A DNA stretch of 64,000 bases from Nodosilinea foveolarum (GCA_003242035.1 QBMC01000002.1:1-64000), one strand, 5' to 3'. Counted from the first letter of the stretch, positions 45,168-55,061 are shown. Translations and numbers: made by a program. The notes: generated from the sequence alone by a model not told the origin.

Positions 45168-45200
45168 GGTACAAACTCACAATGATTACGAGTTTGTACC
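45168..45200. promoter_or_regulatory. Perfect 11-bp inverted repeat immediately before the M3 peptidase frame
   Basis: GGTACAAACTC (45168-45178) and GAGTTTGTACC (45190-45200) are separated by 11 bases. The dyad ends exactly at the ATG at 45201. No T tract follows, so it is more likely an operator or translational hairpin than a terminator. Confidence 0.65.
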
Positions 45201-47417
45201 ATGAAGATCACTAGAAACGATGTTTATTCATCTACAACCCCAATCGCTATGACCGCTATTTCCTCGTCTGCACAAGCCTCTCAAGATAGTCATTTAGAAG
45301 CGCCTAACCCGCTGCTGATAGGTCGCGGGCTGCCGCCGTTTGAGAACATTAAGGCTGAGCAGGTGGAGTCGGGTATTGGGGCGTTGATTCAGACGCTGAG
45401 TGAAGAGGTGCGATCGCTCGAAAAATCCCTAACGCAAGGCACTACTGCCACCTGGGAATCGCTGATGACTCCGCTGACTGCCATTACCGAACGACTGGGA
45501 TGGAGCTGGGGGATTATCGGACATTTGATGGGCGTAAAAAACAGCCCGGAACTGCGAGCTGCCTACGAAAGCGTTCAGCCTGCGCTGGTGCAGTTTTCGA
45601 ACGACATCAGCCAGAGCCAGACTATCTATAAAGGACTAAAGCAGCTACGCGAAGGCGACCAGTGGGCGCAATTATCGCTCGCTCAGCAGCGAATTATAGA
45701 AGCCGAACTGCGAGATGCAGAGCTGTCTGGCGTGGGGCTATCTGGCGAACCCAAAGAAAGGTTCAACGAGATTCAGCAGGCGCTCGCAGAGCTATCGACC
45801 CAGTTCTCCAATCATGTTTTAGACGCGACCAAAGCCTTTAGCCTAACGCTCACTCAGCCAGAAGAAATCGCTGGGCTACCCCCCAGTTTGCTGAGCCTGA
45901 GTGCGCAAGCGGCTAGAGACGCGGGAGAAGACGCGGCCACTGCCGAAAATGGCCCCTGGCGGATCACGCTAGACATGCCAAGCTACGTGCCCTTTTTACG
46001 ACATTCTCAGCGCCGCGACCTGAGAGAAAAGCTATACCGCGCCTTTATTACCCGTGCCTCGGATGGCGAGCTGAACAATGCGCCACTGATTGAAAAAATC
46101 CTGGATTTGCGGCAGCAGCAGGCTCACCTTTTAGGCTTCGATAACTACGCCGAGCTGAGCTTGGCTCGCAAAATGGCTCCCTCTGTCTCGGCGGTAGAGT
46201 CACTGATGGAAGAGCTGCGCTCGGCTAGCTACGACGCCGCTAAGGGCGAACTCGCCGAGATTAAAGCCTTTGCCCAGCAGCATTCAGACGCTCAGACCAG
46301 CGATGCGGTAGAGATTCGGCAGTGGGACATGCCCTTTTGGACGGAGCGGATGCGCGAAGAACAGTTTGATCTAAATGATGAGGCGCTGCGTCCTTACTTT
46401 CCGCTGCCTAGAGTGCTAGAAGGGCTGTTTGGTCTGGCCGAACGGCTGTTTGGCATCACGATTTCGGCGGCAGATGGAAAGGCTCCGGTTTGGCATCCGG
46501 ACGTGCGCTACTTTCAGGTTGTGGATACGGAAGAGGGTGGGACGATCGCTCATTTCTATCTCGATCCGTACAGTCGGCCTGCCGAAAAGCGAGGCGGCGC
46601 TTGGATGGATGAGTGCATTGTCCGAGCAAAGGAAAGTGCTGATACGGATCAGGTACGCTTACCCGTGGCCTATCTGGTGTGCAACCAGTCGCCGCCGGTA
46701 GATGGCAAGCCTAGCCTGATGACCTTTAGCGAAGTCGAAACGCTCTTTCATGAGTTTGGGCATGGTTTGCAGCACATGCTGACTCGGGTGGACTATGCGG
46801 GGGCAGCAGGCATTAACAACGTGGAGTGGGATGCGGTGGAGTTGCCCAGTCAGTTTATGGAGAACTGGTGCTACGACCGAGATACGCTCTTTGGCATGGC
46901 GAAGCATTACGAAACCGGCGAGCCGCTGCCCGAGGTCGACTATCAAAAGCTGCTGGCGGCAAGGCATTTTATGACCGGCAGTGCCATTTTGCGGCAGGTG
47001 AATTTTGGCTGGTTAGATATTGCGCTGCACGCTGAGTATGAGCCGGGTGGGGAAGAGTCTGTGGGGGAAATGCGCGATCGCCTCACCGAAAAAACAACGC
47101 TGCTACCGCCCCTCCCCGAAGACGCCTTCTTATGTAGCTTTGGCCATATTTTCTCTGGCGGCTATGCGGCGGGCTACTACAGCTATTTCTGGGCAGAAGT
47201 GCTCAGCGCCGATGCGTTTTCAGCCTTTGAAGAAGTGGGCCTAGAGAACCCAAGCGAGATAGCGACGATTGGCCGACGGTTTAGAGATACGGTGCTAGCG
47301 CTGGGCGGCAGTCGTCATCCGATGGAGGTGTTCAAATCCTTTAGAGGGCGCGAGCCTAGCACTCAGGCACTGCTGCGACACAGAGGACTGGTAGAAGAGA
47401 TAGCGTCAGCAGCATAG
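45201..47417 (+). CDS. prlC: M3-family oligopeptidase (oligopeptidase A-like)
   Basis: 738 residues. A zinc metallopeptidase that degrades short peptides in the cytosol. The zinc site is TLFHEFGHGLQHML (His517, Glu518, His521), with the downstream Glu ligand in INNVEWDAVELPSQFMENW. The FSGGYAAGYYSYFWAEVLSADAF segment near the C-terminus is typical of M3A. ATG 45249 (MTAISSSAQ) is an alternative start; ATG 45201 directly abuts an inverted repeat and has no room for a ribosome site outside it. Confidence 0.93.
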   Translation: MKITRNDVYSSTTPIAMTAISSSAQASQDSHLEAPNPLLIGRGLPPFENIKAEQVESGIGALIQTLSEEVRSLEKSLTQGTTATWESLMTPLTAITERLGWSWGIIGHLMGVKNSPELRAAYESVQPALVQFSNDISQSQTIYKGLKQLREGDQWAQLSLAQQRIIEAELRDAELSGVGLSGEPKERFNEIQQALAELSTQFSNHVLDATKAFSLTLTQPEEIAGLPPSLLSLSAQAARDAGEDAATAENGPWRITLDMPSYVPFLRHSQRRDLREKLYRAFITRASDGELNNAPLIEKILDLRQQQAHLLGFDNYAELSLARKMAPSVSAVESLMEELRSASYDAAKGELAEIKAFAQQHSDAQTSDAVEIRQWDMPFWTERMREEQFDLNDEALRPYFPLPRVLEGLFGLAERLFGITISAADGKAPVWHPDVRYFQVVDTEEGGTIAHFYLDPYSRPAEKRGGAWMDECIVRAKESADTDQVRLPVAYLVCNQSPPVDGKPSLMTFSEVETLFHEFGHGLQHMLTRVDYAGAAGINNVEWDAVELPSQFMENWCYDRDTLFGMAKHYETGEPLPEVDYQKLLAARHFMTGSAILRQVNFGWLDIALHAEYEPGGEESVGEMRDRLTEKTTLLPPLPEDAFLCSFGHIFSGGYAAGYYSYFWAEVLSADAFSAFEEVGLENPSEIATIGRRFRDTVLALGGSRHPMEVFKSFRGREPSTQALLRHRGLVEEIASAA

Positions 47418-47630
47418 TCCGATCTTCTTTGGCAGCACAATCTATGGGACAAATCAGTCCCATGACGGGAAAGGTGGTAAACAATGGCGCTGTGCCAGTA
47501 GACTAGCCGATAGACGATAGCGTCTGTTACTTTACTGAGAACCGTATTGACGACTGAAAGCCCTAATAGTTGAGGGCAAAGGGTCACGGTGACTTTTTTG
47601 TACAGGCGTTGCGCGTAGGGAGATCTGGCT

Positions 47631-49049
47631 TTGTCCAACAGCGAATCTACAGCTAAATCTCAGTCTGGGTCTCGAAGCGTTTCCCGCAGCGAGCTGACAG
47701 AATTGGTGCGATCGCAGCTCCAGGTGCTGCTAGAGCAAGACAATCTGCGCGGTGCGAAAGCGCTGCTGTTGCCGGTACAACCCGCCGATATTGCCGAAGC
47801 GATTGAGGGTTTGCCAAAAACGATGCAGGCGATCGCCTTTCGACTGCTTTCAAAAAATGAAGCCATCGAAGTTTACGAAAATCTAGACTCCAGCGTTCAG
47901 CAGGCGCTGATAGAAGACTTTAAGCGCCAGGATCTCATTGATATTGTCGATAAGATGTCGCCGGACGACCGGGTTCGACTCTTTGACGAGCTGCCCGCCA
48001 AAATTGTTCGCCGAATGCTGCAACAGCTAAGCGCTCAAGAACGGCAGGCCACCGCGCTACTGCTAGGCTACGAAGCCGAAACAGCAGGCCGGATTATGAC
48101 GCCGGAGTACGTGGCGCTAAAAGAAAACTGGACGGTAGAAAAAGCGCTGACTCACATTCGCGCCCAGGCCGACCTCAGCGAAACGGTCTATTACCTCTTT
48201 GTGACCAACTTTGCCCGACGGCTAACGGGCATTCTTTCGCTGCGCCAGCTAGTGCTAGGTCAGTCCGATCAGAGCATCGGCGAGATTATGACGCGCGAAG
48301 TGGTTTCGGTGCAAACTGGCACAGACCAGGAAGAAGTCGCTCGGATTATTCAGCGCTACGACTTTATTGCCATGCCGGTAGTCGATACCGAAGATCGGTT
48401 AGTCGGCATCATCACGGTTGATGATGTGCTCGATATTTTAGAAGAGGAAACGACTGAAGATATCTATGCGCTCGGGGGCGTTCAGTCTGGCGGGGAGAAT
48501 TATTTTCAGAGCAATTTGTTAGATGTCGCTCGCAAACGGGTGGTGTGGCTGTCGGTGCTGCTGGTGACCAATACCGTCACCGCAGCCGTGATTTCTAGCC
48601 AGGAAGAGGTGCTGACGAAATTTGTGGTGCTCGCGGCGTTTATTCCCTTGCTGATTGGCAGCGGCGGAAACGTGGGGGCGCAGTCTTCGACGGTGGTGAT
48701 TCGGGGATTAAATACGGATGAGCTGAGAATAAAAGACGCTTTTAGGGTGATTAAACGGGAGGCGATCGCAGGCGCATTTCTGGGTCTGATGCTGGGAATC
48801 GTGGTGACGGTGTGGGCCTACTTTTTGCAAGGCGGCGACATTAGCGGGCTACCCATCGCCATTACAGTCGGTGTCTCGCTAGTCGCTATCTCGATTTTGG
48901 CCTCTAGCGCTGGCGCAGGATTGCCCTTTTTGTTTCACTCCTTCGGCCTCGATCCCGCGCTGATGTCGGCTCCCTTTATTACAACGATTGTAGACGTACT
49001 AGGAGTGCTAATTTATCTCAATTTAGCCAAGAAAGTTCTAGGCATTTAG
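47631..49049 (+). CDS. mgtE: MgtE-family magnesium transporter
   Basis: 472 residues. The N-terminal superhelical MgtE_N domain (about 35-140; DIVDKMSPDDRVRLFDELP) is followed by two CBS domains (IMTPEYVALKENWTVEKAL and IMTREVVSVQTGTDQEEVA), then five membrane helices with the selectivity segment PLLIGSGGNVGAQSSTVVIRGL. Mg2+ binding to the cytosolic domains gates the channel. The start is TTG 47631 with GGGAG eight bases upstream. Confidence 0.94.
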   Translation: MSNSESTAKSQSGSRSVSRSELTELVRSQLQVLLEQDNLRGAKALLLPVQPADIAEAIEGLPKTMQAIAFRLLSKNEAIEVYENLDSSVQQALIEDFKRQDLIDIVDKMSPDDRVRLFDELPAKIVRRMLQQLSAQERQATALLLGYEAETAGRIMTPEYVALKENWTVEKALTHIRAQADLSETVYYLFVTNFARRLTGILSLRQLVLGQSDQSIGEIMTREVVSVQTGTDQEEVARIIQRYDFIAMPVVDTEDRLVGIITVDDVLDILEEETTEDIYALGGVQSGGENYFQSNLLDVARKRVVWLSVLLVTNTVTAAVISSQEEVLTKFVVLAAFIPLLIGSGGNVGAQSSTVVIRGLNTDELRIKDAFRVIKREAIAGAFLGLMLGIVVTVWAYFLQGGDISGLPIAITVGVSLVAISILASSAGAGLPFLFHSFGLDPALMSAPFITTIVDVLGVLIYLNLAKKVLGI

Positions 49050-49183
49050 CGCTTCGCGGCAGAATTGACAGTAGGGATCACTTACGTAGTTTGCACGACT
49101 CGTTGTAATCGAAGAAGTTGATACAATAGTGATGGGTCATAGGTAAAATCTACGCTATTGGCGTAAGCGAGCCGTGCTGCGAA

Positions 49184-49885
49184 ATGCTGCAAAAATTCAA
49201 ACAAAACATCAAGAATGACCTGATTGCGGGGCTGGTGGTAATTATTCCACTGGCGACGACAATCTGGCTGTCGATTAACGTAGCTACCTGGATGGTGCGA
49301 TTTTTGACGCGCTTTCCCAAGCAGCTCAATCCCTTTACGGGGATCAATCCGGTCGGGGGCTATTTGATTAATCTGGGTATTGGTCTGGCCGTACCGCTGG
49401 TAGCGATATTGTTAATTGGCCTGATGGCTAGAAATATTGCCGGACGCTGGCTGCTGGATTGGAGCGAGCGCCTAGTTCAGTCGATTCCGCTGGCTGGCTC
49501 GGTGTATAAAACCCTTCAGCAGCTTTTGCAGACGGTGTTTCAAGATTCTAAAACGCGCTTTCGGCGGGCGGTGCTGATTGAGTATCCTCGACGGGGGCTG
49601 TGGGCGATCGCCTTCGTCACTGGGGTCGCCGTCACCGACTCACCCAACAAAATGCTTAGCGTGTTCATTCCTACCACGCCCAACCCCACTAGCGGCTGGT
49701 ATTCCATCGTCTCGGAAGACGACATTCTGAACCTGTCCATTTCGATTGAGGATGCGTTTAAGGTGCTGCTTTCGGGCGGGATTGTAGGGCCGAATTTAGC
49801 CTCAGAAGTACCCGCGCATATTGCTGAAAGCAGAGCCAAGAGTGCGACATTTAGCGCAGAAGCACCCTCTGAGCTGCCTTCTTGA
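49184..49885 (+). CDS. DUF502 membrane protein
   Basis: 233 residues with two N-terminal membrane helices (DLIAGLVVIIPLATTIWLSINVATW and LINLGIGLAVPLVAILLIGL). A conserved DUF502 body follows, with SIPLAGSVYKTLQQLLQTVF and FIPTTPNPTSGWYSIVSEDDI. DUF502 next to nusB is a recurrent cyanobacterial arrangement. Function is unknown; plant LCV/COV1 proteins are distant relatives. Confidence 0.85.
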   Translation: MLQKFKQNIKNDLIAGLVVIIPLATTIWLSINVATWMVRFLTRFPKQLNPFTGINPVGGYLINLGIGLAVPLVAILLIGLMARNIAGRWLLDWSERLVQSIPLAGSVYKTLQQLLQTVFQDSKTRFRRAVLIEYPRRGLWAIAFVTGVAVTDSPNKMLSVFIPTTPNPTSGWYSIVSEDDILNLSISIEDAFKVLLSGGIVGPNLASEVPAHIAESRAKSATFSAEAPSELPS

Positions 49886-49979
49886 TTTGCCAGTGAGGTC
49901 TCCCCCAGATGTTTTGGCGGATGTTCTGGAGCTTTGACAAGCTGATAAAATAGCGAATTCCCATTGCAATGGTTACCTT

Positions 49980-50843
49980 ATGAAGGCGCGCTCTACTGCT
50001 CGCGAATTGGCTCTTTTGGGCATTAGCCAGCTCTCCGATAGTCCGGCTAAAGCGAGTACGGCTTCGGTGCTGCGCGGCGATGGGTCTATTTCGACCAATC
50101 AAATTGATGCGCTGCTAATGAAGGCGCTAAAGACATTGGCCGCCGATGCAGCGGAGGCGTTGGAGGGGGCCGAAGGCAACTTGCAGCGGAGCGAGCGGCT
50201 GATGCTGGAGAGTGAGACGCGGACGGTGGATGATGCCGAGGTGCGATCGCGCATTCAACCGGCGATCGCCCTAGTAGAATCAGCCATCAACCAAGTTGGC
50301 AGCATTCTTGAACTGATGCTATTTGCCAATCAGGGCAATGTGCGAGGACTCGCAGCGGTGCAAAAGGCCCTTTTAGCAGCAGCTACACGACTAGAAGCAG
50401 GCGACCGGCTATTACAAAACTTCGATCAAAAAGCGGCCAGCATCCAAGATGCGAGAACCGAGATTGAAGGGGCGATTGAAACCGTGCTCTCTGCCATTGG
50501 TGACCTAAATCAAACGCTAGAGCCAGCCGAATTTGCCAGCTTTATCGACCAAGCAGATATCCGCGCCTACGCCTGCGATTTGCTCTACAACTGGATTGTG
50601 CACCGCATCACCATTGACGAACAGCTCGACGAAGCGATGGAGAAATGGAATATTCGTCGCTTAGCCCGCGTAGACCGCGACGTTTTACGGCTGGCGATGA
50701 TCGAGATTATCTACATGGACGTGCCCAAAAGAGTCGCGATTGACGAAGCGATAGAACTGGCCAAGCGCTATAGCGATGAGGAAGGCTATCGCTTTATCAA
50801 TGGGGTGCTGCGGCGGGCGACTGATAAGCTAGAAGCAGGTTAG
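49980..50843 (+). CDS. nusB: Transcription antitermination factor NusB (enlarged)
   Basis: The C-terminal 100 residues (DIRAYACDLLYNWIVHRITIDEQLDEAMEKWNIRRLARVDRDVLRLAMIEI and onward to FINGVLRRATDKL) are standard NusB, which binds boxA RNA with NusE/S10. The N-terminal helix ARELALLGISQLSD is also typical. Between them lie about 150 residues, helical and Ala/Glu-rich, making 287 residues in total; cyanobacterial NusB already has an insert, but this one is longer than the ~210-residue forms I know. Confidence 0.9.
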   Translation: MKARSTARELALLGISQLSDSPAKASTASVLRGDGSISTNQIDALLMKALKTLAADAAEALEGAEGNLQRSERLMLESETRTVDDAEVRSRIQPAIALVESAINQVGSILELMLFANQGNVRGLAAVQKALLAAATRLEAGDRLLQNFDQKAASIQDARTEIEGAIETVLSAIGDLNQTLEPAEFASFIDQADIRAYACDLLYNWIVHRITIDEQLDEAMEKWNIRRLARVDRDVLRLAMIEIIYMDVPKRVAIDEAIELAKRYSDEEGYRFINGVLRRATDKLEAG

Positions 50844-50981
50844 ACGTTAGGCTAGAAGCCGGTTAGCGATCGCGTCTAATAGCGGCTGCGTTAGGCTAAG
50901 CGTAGCGGCCCGAAAATGCGGGTTTGTCGATATCTTTGCGGTGTCTTTAAGTAGTTCTTTTCAAGTAGTGAGTTTCAGGTC

Positions 50982-52664
50982 ATGGCAGCTTTTAACTGGT
51001 TTCAACGCAGCTACGAAAAGCCAAAAGAACCGGAGAAGGATGAAGCTGCTGAAGAAAAAGTAGAAGAAGCTGCGCCGACGACGCAAGAAGATTATCTTAA
51101 GTGGGCGAAGGCGGCTTATCAGAATATTCAGGAGCGAAAAGTTAGTCCTGACAGCGAATCCAGTTCGTCAAAGCCAGAAGCCGCCGCTGAACCTTCGGTA
51201 GCTGAACCAGTCGGCGAGGAGGTTCGCGAAGAAGGTGAGCCTGAAGCACCTATCTCCGAGCCTATCTCTGAGGTGCCGATTGCGGACGCACCCGTGCCGG
51301 TAGAAACGACGCCAGAACCGGCTGAGCCTGAGGAATCAGAGACCTCAGAAGCGACTACTGAATCAGACGGTAAAGGGGCCAATGACGAGGCCAATGATGA
51401 GGTCAGCGAAGAAGGCGAGCCTGAAGCACCTGTTTCAGAACCTATCGCCGAGGTGCCGATTGCGGACGCACCTGTGCCGATAGAAACAACGCCGGAACCA
51501 GGGGCGATCGCTACCGACACTACTCAACCTTTCTGGGCAAAAGCTCAGGCCGAACGAGAGGAACGATTAGAGCGCTTAAAAGCAGAGGCGATTTTAGAGC
51601 CTGAGCCAGAACCCGAGCCAGCGCCCCCTGAACAGAAGTTTATTCCGCTAGACATTGACCTAGACGAAGCATTTTTATGGTCTGCGGAAGTACTGGCTTC
51701 TCAAGGGCGACGCCCGGATCAGATCTCGATTGAAGAGATTACCTGGCTGAACAAGCTGCGGCAAGGGTTAGACAAAACGCGTCGAGGGCTGGTTAATCAG
51801 CTTAAGTCGATTGTGGGGCAGGGGCCACTCAACGATGAGGCTGTTGATGAGATTGAGTCGCTGCTGTTGCAGGCTGATGTGGGCGTAGCGGCGACCGATA
51901 AGATTATTAATTCCTTGCAAGCGAGATTAAAAGAGGAAGCGTTGCCGCCGGAGCAGGCGATCGCCTATCTAAAATCTCTCCTACGCGATCTGCTAGACGC
52001 GCCGCTAGAAGGCGGCCACAATCTCACCTTTACGCCCGAGAAAAATCAGCTCAGTATCTGGCTGATGACCGGCGTTAATGGCGCAGGTAAAACAACCACC
52101 ATTGGCAAACTCACGCATATTGCAACAAAGTCCGGCTTTAAGTGCTTAATTGGCGCAGCCGATACCTTCCGGGCAGCAGCGGTAGAACAAGTGAAAGTTT
52201 GGGGCGAACGGAGCGGCGTAGAAGTCATTGCCAATCCGGGACAAAATACCGATCCGGCTGCCGTTGTCTTCGATGCGATTAGCGCCGCGACTTCTCGGGG
52301 CACCGAATTGTTGTTGATTGACACAGCGGGCCGCTTACAAAACAAGAAGAACCTGATGGACGAGCTGTCTAAGGTTCGCAAGATTATTGATAAAAAAGCG
52401 CCCGATGCCAAAGTGGAGTCGCTGCTAGTGTTAGATGCGACTTTGGGTCAGAACGGGCTGCGGCAGGCCCAGGTATTTGCGGAGGCCGCTCAGATCAGCG
52501 GCGTGGTGCTCACTAAGCTAGACGGTACGGCTAAGGGCGGTGTGGCTTTGGCCGTGGTGCAGGAGTTAGGATTGCCGATTCGCTTTATTGGAGCCGGGGA
52601 AGGCATTGAAGACTTGAGACCTTTTTCTAGCTATGAATTTGTAGAAGCTTTATTAAATGGTTAA
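50982..52664 (+). CDS. ftsY: Signal recognition particle receptor FtsY
   Basis: 560 residues. The C-terminal NG domain (about 260-560) has the G elements GVNGAGKTTTIGKLTHIA, DTFRAAAVEQ, DTAGRLQNKKNLMDEL and TKLDGTAKGGVA. It receives SRP-ribosome complexes at the membrane. The N-terminal acidic, disordered region (1-240) contains two near-copies of a 34-residue segment (VPIADAPVP...ETTPEP) exactly 180 bp apart, a recent internal duplication. It follows nusB by 138 bp. Confidence 0.96.
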   Translation: MAAFNWFQRSYEKPKEPEKDEAAEEKVEEAAPTTQEDYLKWAKAAYQNIQERKVSPDSESSSSKPEAAAEPSVAEPVGEEVREEGEPEAPISEPISEVPIADAPVPVETTPEPAEPEESETSEATTESDGKGANDEANDEVSEEGEPEAPVSEPIAEVPIADAPVPIETTPEPGAIATDTTQPFWAKAQAEREERLERLKAEAILEPEPEPEPAPPEQKFIPLDIDLDEAFLWSAEVLASQGRRPDQISIEEITWLNKLRQGLDKTRRGLVNQLKSIVGQGPLNDEAVDEIESLLLQADVGVAATDKIINSLQARLKEEALPPEQAIAYLKSLLRDLLDAPLEGGHNLTFTPEKNQLSIWLMTGVNGAGKTTTIGKLTHIATKSGFKCLIGAADTFRAAAVEQVKVWGERSGVEVIANPGQNTDPAAVVFDAISAATSRGTELLLIDTAGRLQNKKNLMDELSKVRKIIDKKAPDAKVESLLVLDATLGQNGLRQAQVFAEAAQISGVVLTKLDGTAKGGVALAVVQELGLPIRFIGAGEGIEDLRPFSSYEFVEALLNG

Positions 52665-52676
52665 ATCCTGCTGGTT

Positions 52677-54074
52677 TTACACCGCTGTAGACATCACTTT
52701 AAAGTGCTTGTAAGTAAAGCCCACCAAAATAACGTTCCAAAGCACCATACTAATTGCCGTGGCGATCGCCGCCCCATTAATGCCATACGGCGGAATGAGC
52801 ACTGCGTTTAGTACCACATTTACCACCGCGCTCGCACTTACGCCTAAGGCCGTATCGCGATCATTCCCAGTCATAATCAGCAGTTGCGCGGTCGCCCCCG
52901 TAAACGCATTGACGAGCTGCCCGCCCATCAAAATAAATAGCGCCGTTCTACCCGCTAGAACCTCCGGGCCAAACATCAGCAAAAACCAGTGAGAAGATAG
53001 CACTAGCCCGACCGCCATTACCGCCGATAGCGCAAAAGTCGCCCGACAGCTCTGCTTAACTATTTTCCTCAGTCGAACAATATCGCCCGCCGCAAACACA
53101 GCGACAAAAATGGGTCCCAACGCAGTCGCGAAGGCAACCTGCACAAACGAAATCAGCCCCGCCCCCTGATTGGCCACTTTATAAACGCCCACTGATTCAT
53201 TGTCTTTTAAAATCCCCAGCATCACAGAATCGGTCTGCCCATTAATTACGTACATACTGCCAATCAGCAGCATCGGCATCGCTGCTTTTAGCCACAAACC
53301 ACGACTGTACTGAGGCCGCGATTGGTGCAAGTCGGGACTGAGCTTTCGTCGTAGCAGTCGGCTGCCGACGTAAAAGGCGATCGCCGTTGCCACCCAGTCG
53401 ATCACCATCACCACCGGCACCGGTAGCTCTCCTAATGCTAGCCATCCTAAACCAACAGATAGCCCTAAAGCCTGTAGTGCAAACAGCCCACCCGAACAGA
53501 CAAAGAGAATCCCCGGACGCACAATCGCCTCCGGTAGCTGACTAGCCACTACGCTTTTGACCGCCTGCAAAGCCCCTACCCGCAGCCGAGAAAGCGCCAC
53601 TAGAGGTAGCGAAGCTATACCAATCGCAAACGCCAGCAGCGCCTGCGAGTCCTCAGCCAAGCCCAGCAGCCAGCAGCCAGCCACCGCCGAGATCGCCAGC
53701 AGCACCGAACTGAGCAAAACCACCTGGTTAGAAAAACCCAGCAGCCCTTTCGCATCCGCCCATCTGCGCCGCACTGAATAAACAGCTAGCTCGCGGTTAA
53801 TCACGCCCTCCAGCCCCAGCGCCGCCGGAATCAACAGAATGTACACCCAGGCGATAATGTACGAATATTCGCCATAACCGCCCACGCCCGCTAGCCGCAC
53901 CAGCAGCAGACTGTTGGCATACATCAGCCCTACATTCAAAATCTTCAAGCCAACGGTGCCGCTCATCGCTTTGACTAAAAAGCGTCGCAAAGACTCGCTT
54001 TGACCTTCCAAATTCCCTTCCGAGTTCCCTTCGGACGATCCCATTGCTCGATCAAGCCATGCCTTTAGCTTCAT
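52677..54074 (-). CDS. Polysaccharide flippase (Wzx/MATE-like)
   Basis: 465 residues with about 12-14 membrane helices of the polysaccharide-biosynthesis transporter family, including GVGGYGEYSYIIAWVYILLIPAALGLEGVINRELA near the N-terminus and AFTGATAQLLIMTGNDRDTALGVSASAVVNVVLNAVLIP near the C-terminus. It would flip lipid-linked glycans across the plasma membrane. It is convergent with ftsY (12-bp gap). No glycan genes are adjacent; those lie at 62 kb. Confidence 0.8.
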   Translation of the reverse strand: MKLKAWLDRAMGSSEGNSEGNLEGQSESLRRFLVKAMSGTVGLKILNVGLMYANSLLLVRLAGVGGYGEYSYIIAWVYILLIPAALGLEGVINRELAVYSVRRRWADAKGLLGFSNQVVLLSSVLLAISAVAGCWLLGLAEDSQALLAFAIGIASLPLVALSRLRVGALQAVKSVVASQLPEAIVRPGILFVCSGGLFALQALGLSVGLGWLALGELPVPVVMVIDWVATAIAFYVGSRLLRRKLSPDLHQSRPQYSRGLWLKAAMPMLLIGSMYVINGQTDSVMLGILKDNESVGVYKVANQGAGLISFVQVAFATALGPIFVAVFAAGDIVRLRKIVKQSCRATFALSAVMAVGLVLSSHWFLLMFGPEVLAGRTALFILMGGQLVNAFTGATAQLLIMTGNDRDTALGVSASAVVNVVLNAVLIPPYGINGAAIATAISMVLWNVILVGFTYKHFKVMSTAV

Positions 54075-54098
54075 CTATTTACCAACCAAAGCAACCAT

Positions 54099-55061
54099 TT
54101 AACAACAGCCGCCGCCATCGTAGTACCAAGTGGAGCCAGTGACTGTAATATCTTCAAACTTGTCTAAGTTACGCGCGGTTTTGTCACAAATTGCCAGCGG
54201 AATGCCTGGTTGCAGAATGTGTCCGGCGTTATCGTCGAAGTAGTCTGCTTCACCAGCATAGACGGCCATTTTTCCGGTAAAGATGCAGGCTCCATCTGCG
54301 GCAATCGGAACTTTGAATGAAACGCAGTCCAAGCTCTCTAGCATAAGGTGCTCGTCGAGCTGGTAGTTTTTGGCGTTGAGCAGGCGGTAAGGGCGACGGG
54401 CGCGAATCTCGACCTGACCAAATCCGGCTTCGATAATTTTCTGCGTATAGTCTTCGTAAGTGAGCGCCCCAGATAAGCACATGGCTCGCAGGCGGTCGTC
54501 GCTGCGTAGGTGAATAGGAATCTCGCGGGTGGTAATCGGATCGCTCATAACCAAGCGACCTTCGGGCTTGAGTACACGATAGGCTTCGGCTAGCGCTTTG
54601 GTTAAGTCTTCAGGTTCGAAGATGTTAAACAAGCAGTTTTGAGCCACTACATCCACTGAGTTGTCGGGCATGGGGATGTTGAAGGCATCGCCTGCTCGCA
54701 CGCTGACAAAGCTAGGATCGAACCATTCGTTTTGCTCGGCAGCGATCGCGAGATTGCGCTCGGCGGCAGCTCGCATAGAATCGATCGGATCGACCGCGAT
54801 GATAGCATTCGGACGACGAGAAAAGTAGGCGAACTGGAGTGCTTCGATACCGCCCCCAACGCCAATATAAAGCACGGTTGGATCGCCGGTGAGTTCGGCA
54901 GGGTGAACGGTAGTGCCACAGCCGTAGTTCATTGCTTGCATTTGCTCTGGCACCGTGAGTCCGGGCATTTGCAGGGGTGTACTTTGGACGCAGCAAAGGC
55001 CAACGTCTGGGGTTTCGGCAACTTCAGTATAAAAGTCGGCAACAGCTTCTAAATAAGTCAA
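54099..55061 (-). CDS. arsM: Arsenite methyltransferase of the arsenosugar pathway (ArsM)
   Basis: SAM-dependent methylation of As(III). The SAM motif is VLYIGVGGGIEALQFAYFS with DNSVDVVAQNCLFNIF and EAYRVLKPEGRLVMSDP. Cysteines placed for arsenic binding are in VGLCCVQST, MNYGCGTTVHP and QNCLFN, and the C-terminus ends GGGCC. The extended C-terminal region (about 230-320) resembles the arsenosugar-type ArsM rather than the canonical one. The expected partner ArsS (radical SAM) is not in this window. Confidence 0.85.
   Translation of the reverse strand: MTYLEAVADFYTEVAETPDVGLCCVQSTPLQMPGLTVPEQMQAMNYGCGTTVHPAELTGDPTVLYIGVGGGIEALQFAYFSRRPNAIIAVDPIDSMRAAAERNLAIAAEQNEWFDPSFVSVRAGDAFNIPMPDNSVDVVAQNCLFNIFEPEDLTKALAEAYRVLKPEGRLVMSDPITTREIPIHLRSDDRLRAMCLSGALTYEDYTQKIIEAGFGQVEIRARRPYRLLNAKNYQLDEHLMLESLDCVSFKVPIAADGACIFTGKMAVYAGEADYFDDNAGHILQPGIPLAICDKTARNLDKFEDITVTGSTWYYDGGGCC

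Noticed and set aside
47418-47630. Mg2+ riboswitch upstream of mgtE
   Set aside because: Only a five-bp hairpin (AGACG-ATAG-CGTCT) was seen; nothing resembling an M-box.
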